From Thermohalobaculum sp039513195 (GTDB lineage: Bacteria; Pseudomonadota; Alphaproteobacteria; Rhodobacterales; Rhodobacteraceae): a stretch of DNA of 64,000 nt. The translations under genes and the position numbers were made by a program. The stretch spans positions 1-64,000 of the forward strand of contig JBCCRM010000026.1 of assembly GCA_039513195.1 (NCBI GenBank), read 5' to 3'. Positions 1 through 8,436 of the stretch are shown piece by piece. The stretch's first letter is position 1; each line of letters begins with the position of its first letter. The notes below the pieces were generated by a model that was not told the origin of the DNA, ran no database searches, and was given only the letters and a program-made list of their open reading frames with translations.

Positions 1-405
1 CGACTGGAAGAAGCCCGGCGGTTGCAGCGCCAGAACGCGCAGATGCGGCTTGCTCAAGACATCGCCAAGGTCGGGTACTGGTCGCTGGATTTGGCGACCG
101 GGACGCTGTTTTGGTCAGACCGCGTGTTCGAAATCCATGGCGTTGCAACCGACGCCTATCAACCGGAATTGGATACGGCGCTCGAATTCTATCACCCGGA
201 CGACAGGGACCGCGTGGGAGCCCTGGTCGAAGCGGCAATCGATCAGGGAGAGGAGTTCGAATTCTCAGCCCGTATCCTGCGCGCCAACACCGGCGAGGCT
301 GTTTCGGTCCGCGCCCGCTGCCGGGTTCAAACAGGCGACGACGGCCGCCCCGCCCATGTCGTCGGCGTTTTTCAGGAGGGGGCGGAAACGCCACACTCAA
401 CCTAG
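1..405 (+). CDS. PAS-domain protein, C-terminal part (5' end outside window)
   Basis: The reading frame is open from base 1, so the start lies upstream. The visible 134 residues begin with a short Arg/Gln/Glu-rich helix, probably the end of a linker or coiled coil. One PAS fold of the PAS_3 type follows, with the landmarks VGYWSLDLATGTLFWSD near the start, FYHPDDRDRV in the middle and a terminal strand ending VVGVFQE. PAS domains bind small ligands or mediate dimerisation in signalling proteins. The protein stops about 8 residues after the PAS core, with no kinase, GGDEF or other output domain behind it. The TAG stop is formed at the junction with a 101-bp-type repeat, so the protein may have been shortened by that insertion (inference). 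The upstream domains are unknown. Confidence 0.8.
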   Translation, partial: RLEEARRLQRQNAQMRLAQDIAKVGYWSLDLATGTLFWSDRVFEIHGVATDAYQPELDTALEFYHPDDRDRVGALVEAAIDQGEEFEFSARILRANTGEAVSVRARCRVQTGDDGRPAHVVGVFQEGAETPHST

Positions 406-503
406 CGCATTTCCCAGCCAATCTGACTCAGACTGGCGTCGTGAAGCTGCGCCTGAACAATACCTGAGGGCGCGAGAACCGATGCAGTAAAGTCGAAAAA
501 CGC
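405..503 (+). repeat. TA-flanked palindromic repeat (MITE-like), copy 1
   Basis: This is a diverged copy of the roughly 101-bp family. It starts GCGCATTTCCCAGCC, keeps the internal inverted repeat around CTGACTCAG, and ends GTCGAAAAACGC. TA lies on both sides (403-404 and 504-505). The left TA is the first two bases of the TAG stop of the PAS gene. It lies between convergent genes. Two bases appear to be lost at the right end relative to the better preserved copies. Confidence 0.8.
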
Positions 504-526
504 TATCGAGGTGGCGGCGTCCCGCA

Positions 527-2302
527 TCAGATCTCGGTATCCCAACCTTTGCTGAGACGGACGGCGCCGTTGATGATCCCGACCATCGAATAGGTCTGCG
601 GGAAATTCCCCCAGGCCTCGCGGGTGGTGAAATCGGTATCCTCGGCCATCAGGCCCAGATGATTGCGGGCGGCGAGGAGATCGGTGAAATGCTCGCGCGC
701 CTCGCCGGTGCGGCCGATCCGGGCCAGCGCGTCGAGCCGCCAGAAGGCACAGACATTGAAGCCGACCTCCGGCTCGCCGAAATCATCGGCCTCCTCATAT
801 CTCAGCATGAAAGCCCCGCGGCCCAGGACGCTCGACAGCCGCTCGACCGTCGCCGCAAAGCGGGGATCGTCGCGCGGTACCATCCCGACCTCGCCCATCA
901 GCAGCACCGACGCATCCAGTGTCTGTCCACCGATGCTCTCGACAAAGGCCTGGCGCTTCTCCGACCACGCGCCTTCCAGCGTGCGGGTCCGAATGGTCCG
1001 CGCCCGATCGCTCCAGAAAGCTGCAGCCTCGCCGAGCCCCAGATGTAGCGCGATTTTGCCAAGCCGGTCGCAAGCCGCCCAGCACATCACGGAGGAGGAC
1101 GTATGCACCCGCGCGCGGGTCCGCAGCTCCCAAATCCCCGCATCCGGCTGATCGTGCAGCGCCCAAGCTTGCTCGCCAAGCGGCTCCAGCATCCGGAACG
1201 CCGCCTCGTCGGCATTCATGAACAGCCGCCGGTCGAAGAAGGCAGGGGCCGCGCCCAGGATGATGTTGCCATAGGTGTCGTGTTGGAAATGCTCATGGGC
1301 CTGGTTGCCGATCCGGACGGGTCCCATGCCCCGAAAGCCTTCCAGCGCGTCGGCCGTGCTTTCATGCAGCGCCCGCTCCAACCCAACCCCCAGGACGGGT
1401 TGGATATGCCCGCCCTTCGCATCCGCCACGACATTCATGAGCCACTGGAAGTAGTTCTCCAGCGTGCGGGTCGCGGCCAGCGAGTTCAGCGCCCGCACAG
1501 TGAAGAACGCATCGCGGACCCAGCAAAATCGGTAATCCCAGTTGCGCCCGCTGTTCGGCGCCTCCGGCAACGAGGTGGTCATCGCGGCGACGATGGCCCC
1601 GGTAGGCTCATAGGCGCAGAGCTTTAACGTGATCGCAGACCGGATCACCGCGTCCTGCCATTCATAGGGCACCGCCAGTCTGCGGGTCCATTCGCGCCAG
1701 TAGGCGACGGTGGCCTGCAAGAAGTCCTCGGCCAGCTCCCGCGGGTGATGGGTCAGCCCTTCATCGGGCCCCAGCACGAAATGCAGATCGCGGTCCAGAT
1801 TGACGGTCCGTTCGTCTAGCACATGGTCGATGGGCGCCGAGGTCGTCAGCCGCATCACCTGGTCCGGCCCCACGAAACGCATATGGGTCGACCCGCGGGT
1901 CAGCTTCGGCGCCAACGTGCCCCAGGCAAAGCGCGGGCGCAGCCGGATCCGGATCCGCGGCCAGCCGGAGAGCGGGCGGATCCGCCGCACCAGCATTTGC
2001 GGCCGAAACATACGCCCGCGAGTTCGAAACCGCGGTGCGAAGTCCAGAATTTCGACCGCGCCGCTTTCCCCCTCCAACACCGTGCGCAAAACGGCGGTGT
2101 TGTCGTCATACTCCTGGCGGGTCGCCTGCAAGCCCTCCAGCTCGATGGCAAAGGCGCCGTCCCCAGGCTCGCCGCTGCCCTGGCCCAGTAGGCCATGGAA
2201 AACCGGGTCGCCATCGAAGCGCGGCAGGCAATGCCAAACGATCGCACCCTGTTTGTCCACCAGCGCCGAGATCGCGCAATTTCCGATCAGTCCCAATTCC
2301 AT
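527..2302 (-). CDS. glycoside hydrolase family 15 protein (trehalase/glucoamylase-like)
   Basis: About 591 residues if started at MELGLIGNCAISALVD; an in-frame ATG 33 bases upstream is the alternative. The N-terminal beta-sandwich part is followed by the (alpha/alpha)6 barrel of GH15, shown by the hallmark stretch NWDYRFCWVRDAFFTVRAL and later GNIILGAAP and FPQTYSMVGIINGA segments. GH15 enzymes are inverting exo-acting alpha-glucosidases. Bacterial members of this length without a starch-binding domain are often trehalases or dextran/isomaltose hydrolases. It is transcribed divergently from otsA-otsB, which supports a role in turning over trehalose or a related osmolyte. That assignment is an inference from context. 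No signal peptide is seen, so it is probably cytoplasmic. Confidence 0.9.
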   Translation of the reverse strand: MELGLIGNCAISALVDKQGAIVWHCLPRFDGDPVFHGLLGQGSGEPGDGAFAIELEGLQATRQEYDDNTAVLRTVLEGESGAVEILDFAPRFRTRGRMFRPQMLVRRIRPLSGWPRIRIRLRPRFAWGTLAPKLTRGSTHMRFVGPDQVMRLTTSAPIDHVLDERTVNLDRDLHFVLGPDEGLTHHPRELAEDFLQATVAYWREWTRRLAVPYEWQDAVIRSAITLKLCAYEPTGAIVAAMTTSLPEAPNSGRNWDYRFCWVRDAFFTVRALNSLAATRTLENYFQWLMNVVADAKGGHIQPVLGVGLERALHESTADALEGFRGMGPVRIGNQAHEHFQHDTYGNIILGAAPAFFDRRLFMNADEAAFRMLEPLGEQAWALHDQPDAGIWELRTRARVHTSSSVMCWAACDRLGKIALHLGLGEAAAFWSDRARTIRTRTLEGAWSEKRQAFVESIGGQTLDASVLLMGEVGMVPRDDPRFAATVERLSSVLGRGAFMLRYEEADDFGEPEVGFNVCAFWRLDALARIGRTGEAREHFTDLLAARNHLGLMAEDTDFTTREAWGNFPQTYSMVGIINGAVRLSKGWDTEI

Positions 2303-2438
2303 GGCAGTCCCCGCATGTCCCCCGATCCCAGCCATAGCGCAGCTGCCCGGCCGATGGCGAGCGCAGAGCCCGGTGGCCCTGCCGCGCGCTTCGGGCTATG
2401 TCGAAGGCCAAGAACAGAGGGAAACGGATATCCGGGAC

Positions 2439-3818
2439 ATGGGCAGACTGATCCTCGCGTCGAACCGCACGGCGACGCCTGGCGCGCCACGGGCTGGCGG
2501 CCTTGCCGTGGCGCTGTGGGACGCGCTGTCGGAACGCGGCGGCGGGATCTGGTTCGGCTGGTCGGGCGAGGTCCTGGACCGAGAGACCCGGGGCGTCCGG
2601 CTATTCGCCGAGGGAGAGATCGACTTCGCCCTCGCCGATCTGACCGAGGAGGAGTACGACGGCTACTACCTCGGCTATGCGAACCGGGCGATTTGGCCGG
2701 TGATGCATTATCGGGTCGATCTGGCCGTGTTCGACGAGCCTGCCTTCGTCCAGTACGAGGCGGTGAACCGCCGCTTCGGTCGCCTCCTGTCGCAGCTTTT
2801 GCGAAAGGAGGACATCGTTTGGGTCCATGATTACCACTTCCTGCTGCTGGGGCGGGAACTGCGCTACAACGACTGGCGCGGTCCGGTCGGGTTCTTTCTG
2901 CACATCCCGTTCCCGCCGCCGGAAGTGTTTGCGGCCCTGCCGAACCACGCGCAGCTCGCCTATGGCATGACCGAGTTCAACCTCTTGGGCTTCCAGACCA
3001 GCCGCGACACCGAGAATTTCAGCCGTTACCTGGTCGAGCATCACGAGGCGGAGAGGGGGAAGGACGGAACGCTGCGGGTCCATGACCGAACGATCCGCGT
3101 CGCCGCCTTTCCGATCGGCACCGATCCAGCGGAGATCCAGCAATTCGCCGAAGACCCGGTGGCGCGGGAGGGGGCCGACCGGCTTGGCCGGATCATCGAC
3201 AACCGCTCGCTGGTGCTGGGCGTGGACCGGATGGACTATTCGAAAGGGCTGCCCCAGCGGTTGGAGGCGTTCGGCCGTCTCCTTGACGACAATGAGGAGC
3301 TGCGGGGCCGGGTGAGCTTCGTGCAGATCTCGCCGACCTCGCGGAGCGAAGTGAACGCCTATGCCGATCTGCGCGAGGAGGTCGATCGCCTGGCCGGGCG
3401 GATCAACTCCGACTATGCCGACTTGGACTGGACGCCGATCCGGTATCTTGCCCGCAGCTATCCGCGGGAGACGCTGGCGGGATTGTTCCGCCTGGCGCGC
3501 GTCGGGCTGGTAACGCCCCTGCATGACGGTATGAACCTGGTCGCGAAGGAATTCGTGGCAGCGCAAGATCCGGAGGATCCGGGCGTGCTCGTGTTGTCCG
3601 AATTCGCCGGTGCCGCGGAGCAGATGGCCGATGCGATTTTAGTCAATCCCCATGACATCGGCGGAGTTGCCGACGCGATCGAGCGGGCCTTGGTCATGCC
3701 GTTGGAGGAGCGGCAGCAGCGGATGCGTAGGCTTGCGGAGACGGTGGCCTCGCGCGACATCGCTTGGTGGCGTCGCGAGTTTTTGTCGGCGCTGGAGGCG
3801 GTCGGGGCAGCCTCGTGA
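2439..3818 (+). CDS. otsA: alpha,alpha-trehalose-phosphate synthase (GT20)
   Basis: 459 residues. OtsA transfers glucose from a nucleotide sugar to glucose-6-phosphate, giving trehalose-6-phosphate, in the cytoplasm. The start at MGRLILASNRT is chosen because family members begin with this SNR strand; the frame is open far upstream but has no homology there. Family motifs are present in order: WVHDYHFLLL, FFLHIPFPPPEVF, the sugar-binding GVDRMDYSKGL, and TPLHDGMNLVAKEFVA near the C-terminus. The stop overlaps the GTG start of otsB by 4 bp (GTGA), indicating translational coupling. Trehalose is an osmoprotectant, and the divergent GH15 gene may degrade it. A glucosylglycerol-phosphate synthase activity cannot be excluded from sequence alone. 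Confidence 0.94.
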   Translation: MGRLILASNRTATPGAPRAGGLAVALWDALSERGGGIWFGWSGEVLDRETRGVRLFAEGEIDFALADLTEEEYDGYYLGYANRAIWPVMHYRVDLAVFDEPAFVQYEAVNRRFGRLLSQLLRKEDIVWVHDYHFLLLGRELRYNDWRGPVGFFLHIPFPPPEVFAALPNHAQLAYGMTEFNLLGFQTSRDTENFSRYLVEHHEAERGKDGTLRVHDRTIRVAAFPIGTDPAEIQQFAEDPVAREGADRLGRIIDNRSLVLGVDRMDYSKGLPQRLEAFGRLLDDNEELRGRVSFVQISPTSRSEVNAYADLREEVDRLAGRINSDYADLDWTPIRYLARSYPRETLAGLFRLARVGLVTPLHDGMNLVAKEFVAAQDPEDPGVLVLSEFAGAAEQMADAILVNPHDIGGVADAIERALVMPLEERQQRMRRLAETVASRDIAWWRREFLSALEAVGAAS

Positions 3819-4540
3819 TAACCCTCGACGGGCTGCGGCTGCAGGCCACTGACGCGGTGTTCCTGGACTTCGACGGGACGCTGGTCGAGCTCGGGCCAGA
3901 TCCGGACACCGTCTGGCTGCCGGAAGATCTCTCACCGGCGCTGTCGACTCTATCGCAGGCATTGGGCGGCGCCGTCGCGGTGATTTCCGGCCGCGACATT
4001 CGGGACCTGGCGCAGCGGGTTCCAGGGTTTCTCTGGCGGGCAGGGGGTCATGGCTTGGAGATCGTGCCACCCGGCGAGGAGCCGGGGCCTGAGCCACCAC
4101 CACCGCCAACCGCGGTGCTGACGCCATTGCGGCGCGCGCTCGACCATCCCGGGGTCCGGCTGGAGCTAAAGGGGCCTGTCGCGGCGCTGCATTTCCGGGC
4201 GGCGCCAGCGGCCGAGGCCGCCTGCCTGAGCGCGGCTGAGGCGGCCGCGGTGGATGGGTATAGAGTCCTGCCGGGCAAATGTGTCGTCGAGGTCAAACCG
4301 GCCGGCGCCGATAAGGGCCGCGCGCTCGCGCGAATGGTCGAACACCTGCCATTCGCCGGCCGCCGCCCGGTGATCTTGGGCGATGACACCACGGACGAGG
4401 ATGCAATGGAGGTCGCGCAAAGCCTCGGCGGTATCGGCGTCAAAGTCGGCGAGGGAAACAGCGTGGCCCATCGGCGAGCGCCGGACCCTGTGGCAGTCCG
4501 CAACTGGCTGGCCCATGAGGCGACGAGGCTTAGCCGCTAG
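3815..4540 (+). CDS. otsB: trehalose-6-phosphate phosphatase (HAD superfamily)
   Basis: 241 residues from a GTG codon that overlaps the otsA stop. An in-frame ATG 51 bases upstream lies inside otsA and is less likely. HAD motif I is LDFDGTL with the nucleophile Asp, motif II is around VISGRD, and the C-terminal acidic motif is GDDTTDEDAM. A Pro-rich PGPEPPPPP stretch occurs in the cap region and is not typical of the family. The enzyme removes phosphate from trehalose-6-phosphate made by OtsA. The TAG stop is shared with the left end of repeat copy 2. Confidence 0.92.
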   Translation: MITLDGLRLQATDAVFLDFDGTLVELGPDPDTVWLPEDLSPALSTLSQALGGAVAVISGRDIRDLAQRVPGFLWRAGGHGLEIVPPGEEPGPEPPPPPTAVLTPLRRALDHPGVRLELKGPVAALHFRAAPAAEAACLSAAEAAAVDGYRVLPGKCVVEVKPAGADKGRALARMVEHLPFAGRRPVILGDDTTDEDAMEVAQSLGGIGVKVGEGNSVAHRRAPDPVAVRNWLAHEATRLSR

Positions 4541-4640
4541 AGCATGTTTCCAGCCAATCTGACTCAGATTGGCGGCGCAAAAATGCGACCGCACGATACC
4601 GTAGATTGAAGCGCGGCGCCCGCTTCAGCTAGATCTGTTC
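4540..4640 (+). repeat. TA-flanked palindromic repeat, copy 2 (degenerate right half)
   Basis: It starts GAGCATGTTTCCAGCC immediately after the TA of the otsB TAG stop and keeps the inverted arms GCCAATCTGA/TCAGATTGGC. After about 60 bp the match to the family weakens, so the right boundary near 4640 is approximate. It is probably an old copy. The AT-richer stretch from about 4640 to 5090 follows. Confidence 0.7.
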
Positions 4641-4672
4641 TCAATAGCGACGCAATCATACGGCGAACTGTT

Positions 4673-4826
4673 CAGAAATTTTTCTCTTATGAGACACCAT
4701 AACCGTGATTTGAAACCAACTATTTTCTAAAAATTTTGCATATTGCTCCGTGCAAAAGTGAGGCGATCCCGCCTTAGCGGTTGCGGTCGCTCTAGGTAAA
4801 TCACTGAAAGTAGACAGAAATTTTTC
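4673..4826. repeat. pair of 12-bp direct repeats in AT-rich DNA upstream of the surface-protein gene
   Basis: CAGAAATTTTTC occurs at 4673-4684 and again at 4815-4826, in the same orientation. Both copies lie in the AT-rich stretch that precedes the small membrane ORF and the SdrD-like gene. They could be operator or upstream activating sites. No promoter hexamers could be assigned with confidence, and the rest of 4641-4948 holds no recognised gene. Confidence 0.4.
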
Positions 4827-4948
4827 ATACTATCCAGTACAGATGTGATTTTTGAACAGCCTGGATCGGTTGACCAAGCAATTTGGCAAGACTATGACGA
4901 AATCACGAAAAAATTGGGGAGGTAGCATACACAACTCTCGGTAATCGG

Positions 4949-5095
4949 ATGCCGGCTGAGTTTTTGCAGGTATTCGAAACGATAAGCCACTCTGTCAGCA
5001 AGATAGGGCAGGGTCTCTTGTTCGCGTTGCTTCTGTGTTGGGTGATGCTCTCGACTGAATTGGTTGGGAGCTTGGTAGTGAGGAACAAATCGTGA
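4949..5095 (+). CDS. small single-span membrane protein, coupled to the downstream surface-protein gene
   Basis: A 48-codon ORF starts MPAEFLQVFETISHS and has one strongly hydrophobic segment, GLLFALLLCWVMLSTELVGSL (about residues 22-42), followed by a basic tail RNKS. Its TGA stop overlaps the GTG start of the large gene (GTGA at 5092-5095), the usual sign of translational coupling. A strong purine-rich GGGGAGG sits 26 bases upstream of the ATG, too far for this start, so the true start is uncertain. A second short ORF from ATG 4894 ends at 4944. An alternative reading is that a frameshift separates this hydrophobic stretch from the large protein, for which it could be the signal anchor. No family is recognised. 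Confidence 0.45.
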   Translation: MPAEFLQVFETISHSVSKIGQGLLFALLLCWVMLSTELVGSLVVRNKS

Positions 5096-7701
5096 GTATC
5101 GGATGGGTAGCGGGCCGCATATGGCACGACAAAGACTGTGATGGGAAAGAAGATCACGGGGAAAGCGGTGCGGGTAGTGTCACCGTCGACCTGGTCGACA
5201 AAGCCGGAAATGTGGTCGCGACAACGCAGACGGACGGCAACGGCCAGTATTCGTTCGATGCAAAAGCGGGCCAGTATCAAATCCGCGTATCACAGCCCGA
5301 CGGCAAGGTCTTCACCGAAGAAAACGCCGCCGGCACCAACATCTATAACAACTCGAATGTCGATGCTTCTGGCGTATCGAACTTCTTCACGCTTTATCCA
5401 GGCTGCAAGCTTTCACAGATCGATGCCGGTCTGAAAGACGCCCCAAAAGGCTCGATCTCCGGCCGGTTGTTTTGCGATGACGATTGCGACGGCCTGGAAA
5501 AGCCTAGAGAGGCCGTGGTCACCAAGGGTCCCAACCTAATCGTCAACGGCGATTTCGAGGACCACAAGGGCAGCGGCGACGGCGGCAAGTACTACGGCCT
5601 CTCCGGCAACGACGTGGCGGGGTGGTCATTTGTCGGCAGCCGCCGCGCCGACCTGTTCGAAGATGCGAAATCGGTCTTCGGCAATGCTCAAGGGGACGCG
5701 ATCATCGAGCTCGACAAGGGCGCCGTCCTCCGCCAGCACATCGAGATCCCCGAAGCCGGAAAATACCACCTCACCTTCGACGTGCTGGAAAACAGCAGCG
5801 TCTCCTCCGGCAACAACGATTTCGTCGTCAAGATCAACGGGAAAACGGTCGAAACCGTTGTCGCCAACGGCAAGATGACTGTGACCGTCGAGCTGGACCT
5901 CGACGCAGGGCCGGTCGATCTCGACTTCGTCTCGAAGAGCGGCGACCGCGGCGACGGCGCGGCGATCAACAATGTCGAACTGCGCAAGGAGATCGTGACC
6001 CAGACCCCAGGGGATGACAGTAGGGCCGGTGTGACGGTCGACCTGCTCGACGGGGCGGGCGAGGTGGTTGCTACCACCGTGACGGACGAAGACGGCCGCT
6101 ACGCGTTCGATGGCCTCGATGCCGGTGACTATCAGGTGCGCTTCACGACGCCCGAAGGAAAGGTCTTCACCCAGCAGAATATCGGCGACGATGACAGCAT
6201 CGACTCGGATGCCGATGCATCAGGCCTCACCGGCGTGATCAGCCTCGGCGTAGGCGAGCATATCAGCGACGTCGATGCCGGCTTGAAAGACCAGCCGCCG
6301 GGCTCGATCTCCGGCCGGGTGTTCTGCGATGAGAATTGCGACGGGCTGGATAGCCCGCCCGAGCCGAGCACCGGCAAGGGCCCGAACCTGATCGTCAACG
6401 GCGGTTTCGAGATCAACGACCTGCCTGGCGATGCGGGAGAGCTGTTGAACATCACCGAGCTCGAAGGCTGGGATCTGGGCGGGGCGAAGCGGATCGACCT
6501 CTACGAAGATGCGCAGTCCGAGTTCGGCAACGAACAGGGCAACGCGATCATCCAACTCGACAAGGCGGTGATCATCTCGCAAGTCGTGATCGCCGAGGCC
6601 GGCACCTATCACCTGTCCTTCGACCTCTACGAGAACACCACGACCACCCGGAACAACAATGACGTTCGGGTGCAGATCAATGGCGAGAGTGTCGCCCTGG
6701 TCTTTGCCGAGGGTGTTCAGACCATCGAGCTTGAAGTCGACCTGGCCGCGGGACCGGTGAAGATCGAGTTCAACGGGCAGAGCGGCGACACCGCGGTCGG
6801 CCCGGCCATCGACAATGTCGCGCTGCGCCAAGCGATCGCGACCGATGGAGAGCCTGAGGACGGCAAAGAGGGTGTGACCGTGATGCTGCTCGACGCCGAT
6901 GGCGAGCCGGTTCCGGGCAGCGATGGTCAGCCGATCACCACGGTCACCGATGCGGACGGCAACTACCATTTCGACGGCGTCCGCCCGGGAGACTACCGCG
7001 TCAAGGTGGTGGCGCCGGAAGGCAGCGGCTTCACCGAGCAGAATGTCGGCGATGACGACAGCATCGACTCCGACGTCGATGCCGATGGCGTCAGCGGGGT
7101 GATCACCGTGCCCGCAGCCACGCATATCGGGGACATCGATGCCGGGTTGAAGCCGGTCGAGCTCGTCGAGGTCTGCCACACGGACATCGTAGACTTCGAG
7201 TTCGGCCAAGCGGGCGACATCGTCAGCGAGATCGTCCTGGTCAACACCGGCGTGACGGCGACGGTGCAGGGCGACGCCTCTGCCGACCCGAACGGTCCCG
7301 ACAACGATGCGATGCTGTTCGACGCCACCAACCCAACCGGGGGCGACCAGGATCTGTTTGCGCCCGGCCAAGGCAATGTGCTGATCCTGACCGAGGACGA
7401 CGATGCCACCGACCCGGACGATGCGGCCGCTGGCGGCAGCGCGACTCTGACCTTCTCGGAGGCTGTAACGGTGGACAGCATGGTGTTCATCGATGCGAAT
7501 GAAGGAACGTCGGTGACCGGCATCGATGCGAATGGCGCGGAGATCGGCACTGTTGTGGTCGCCTCGTTGGAAGATGGCGAGCTTGCGAAGGTGGAGTTGG
7601 CGTTCGACGATGTGGTCGAGTTGCAGATTGCGTTCACCGGATCGGGCGCCATCGACGACATCGTCGTCCATCGTTGCGTCGAGGAAGAGACGTTGCTCTG
7701 A
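5092..7701 (+). CDS. SdrD B-like repeat surface/adhesin protein with nested jelly-roll domains
   Basis: 869 residues from GTG, with GAGGA 7 bases upstream. Three Cna/SdrD B-type units are seen, each opening with a (V/I)(A/S)GR-x-x-C/H-D...DCDG Ca-site-like loop and carrying a VDLLDxxGxVVATTxTDxxGxYxFD strand set, ending ...DAGLK. Units two and three are each split by an inserted domain of about 150 residues (roughly 146-297 and 430-580). These begin GPNLIVNG(D/G)FE and resemble a carbohydrate-binding jelly roll. The C-terminal domain (about 690-869) is acidic and ends without an RTX tail, sorting motif or PEP-CTERM. No signal peptide is visible on this ORF. The protein is very acidic, as expected for an extracellular calcium-stabilised stalk. 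How it is exported is unclear; the coupled small hydrophobic ORF may matter. The specific function is unknown. Confidence 0.85.
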   Translation: MSIGWVAGRIWHDKDCDGKEDHGESGAGSVTVDLVDKAGNVVATTQTDGNGQYSFDAKAGQYQIRVSQPDGKVFTEENAAGTNIYNNSNVDASGVSNFFTLYPGCKLSQIDAGLKDAPKGSISGRLFCDDDCDGLEKPREAVVTKGPNLIVNGDFEDHKGSGDGGKYYGLSGNDVAGWSFVGSRRADLFEDAKSVFGNAQGDAIIELDKGAVLRQHIEIPEAGKYHLTFDVLENSSVSSGNNDFVVKINGKTVETVVANGKMTVTVELDLDAGPVDLDFVSKSGDRGDGAAINNVELRKEIVTQTPGDDSRAGVTVDLLDGAGEVVATTVTDEDGRYAFDGLDAGDYQVRFTTPEGKVFTQQNIGDDDSIDSDADASGLTGVISLGVGEHISDVDAGLKDQPPGSISGRVFCDENCDGLDSPPEPSTGKGPNLIVNGGFEINDLPGDAGELLNITELEGWDLGGAKRIDLYEDAQSEFGNEQGNAIIQLDKAVIISQVVIAEAGTYHLSFDLYENTTTTRNNNDVRVQINGESVALVFAEGVQTIELEVDLAAGPVKIEFNGQSGDTAVGPAIDNVALRQAIATDGEPEDGKEGVTVMLLDADGEPVPGSDGQPITTVTDADGNYHFDGVRPGDYRVKVVAPEGSGFTEQNVGDDDSIDSDVDADGVSGVITVPAATHIGDIDAGLKPVELVEVCHTDIVDFEFGQAGDIVSEIVLVNTGVTATVQGDASADPNGPDNDAMLFDATNPTGGDQDLFAPGQGNVLILTEDDDATDPDDAAAGGSATLTFSEAVTVDSMVFIDANEGTSVTGIDANGAEIGTVVVASLEDGELAKVELAFDDVVELQIAFTGSGAIDDIVVHRCVEEETLL

Positions 7702-7709
7702 GCAAGCCA

Positions 7710-7734
7710 GCGCCGGGCTCAAGCCGCCCGGCGC
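7710..7734. terminator. GC-rich hairpin between convergent genes
   Basis: A perfect 9-bp stem, GCGCCGGGC/GCCCGGCGC, with a 7-base loop lies just after the stop of the surface-protein gene. There is no T-run, so it is a terminator-like hairpin rather than a textbook intrinsic terminator. It may serve both convergent transcripts. Confidence 0.45.
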
Positions 7735-7839
7735 CTGAAGACCAGCATAGGAGGGCGCGCCCCTGTCTCGCCGGCGGGGGTGCCCACTCGGTTTACGCGA
7801 CTGCGCGTCGACTGGGACCCAATTGGCCGAGTGCACGGA

Positions 7840-8436
7840 TCAGGGGGACAGACGGCGAAGATCGTCCAGCGTATCGACATCCGCCAACAGATCGGCATGG
7901 CCGATGCGAAGCGGGCGGAGGCTTGCCTCGGTATCCATCCGAGCATGGGGGCTGGACCAGCGCACGCCTTGCAGAGCCGTTGCCGGCATCCCCAGTCGCG
8001 AGCAGCGCAGGCCGATCAGCCAGTACCCGCCGTCGGGCGCGGGCCCGAGCACTACGTCTCGGTCGCCGAGCAAGGCGAAGGCCCTTGCCACGTGCGCTGC
8101 CCTTATCCCAGGGATATCGGCACCGATGATCGCGACAGGCCCTGGTGGCATCGCCCGTAGCGCCCGCGACATCCGTGCGCCGAGATCGCCTGCGCCCTGG
8201 GGCCAGCGGCGTAGGCCCCGGGGCCAGATGCGGCTCGCCATCCCCTCCCGATCCGGGGCGACCGCCAGTACCAGACGCCAGCGGGGATCGGCGCGCAGCT
8301 TCCGGATCAGGCGCGCGACAGTATGGCGGAACCACCAGGCGGCGGCGACATGACCGATATCCCGCCCAAGGCGCGTCTTAACCCTGCCGGGCCGAGGCTC
8401 CTTCAAAAAGATCACCAGGGTTGGGCGTTGTATCAT
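7840..8436 (-). CDS. TIGR04282-type glycosyltransferase (rSAM/selenodomain-associated transferase 1; DUF2064)
   Basis: 198 residues from MIQRPTLVIFLKEPRPGRVKTRL, which is the family N-terminus. GADIPGI and GPAPDGGYWLIGL match the nucleotide-sugar/metal-binding strands of this GT-A-like family, and DVDTLDDLRRL closes it. An in-frame extension upstream has no homology and is rejected. Its ATG overlaps the stop of the upstream GT2 gene by 4 bp (ATGA). Families TIGR04282 and TIGR04283 usually travel together and often accompany a radical-SAM selenodomain protein. No such partner is in this window. The substrate is unknown. Confidence 0.85.
   Translation of the reverse strand: MIQRPTLVIFLKEPRPGRVKTRLGRDIGHVAAAWWFRHTVARLIRKLRADPRWRLVLAVAPDREGMASRIWPRGLRRWPQGAGDLGARMSRALRAMPPGPVAIIGADIPGIRAAHVARAFALLGDRDVVLGPAPDGGYWLIGLRCSRLGMPATALQGVRWSSPHARMDTEASLRPLRIGHADLLADVDTLDDLRRLSP

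Noticed and set aside
2601..3566. Antisense open frame opposite otsA.
   Set aside because: otsA shows all family motifs on the plus strand and the antisense product resembles nothing.
6220..7836. Long antisense open frame opposite the SdrD-like gene (538 codons).
   Set aside because: It is the mirror of GC-rich, Asp/Gly-rich codons of the sense gene, has no recognisable motif, and the sense strand shows clear domain repeats.
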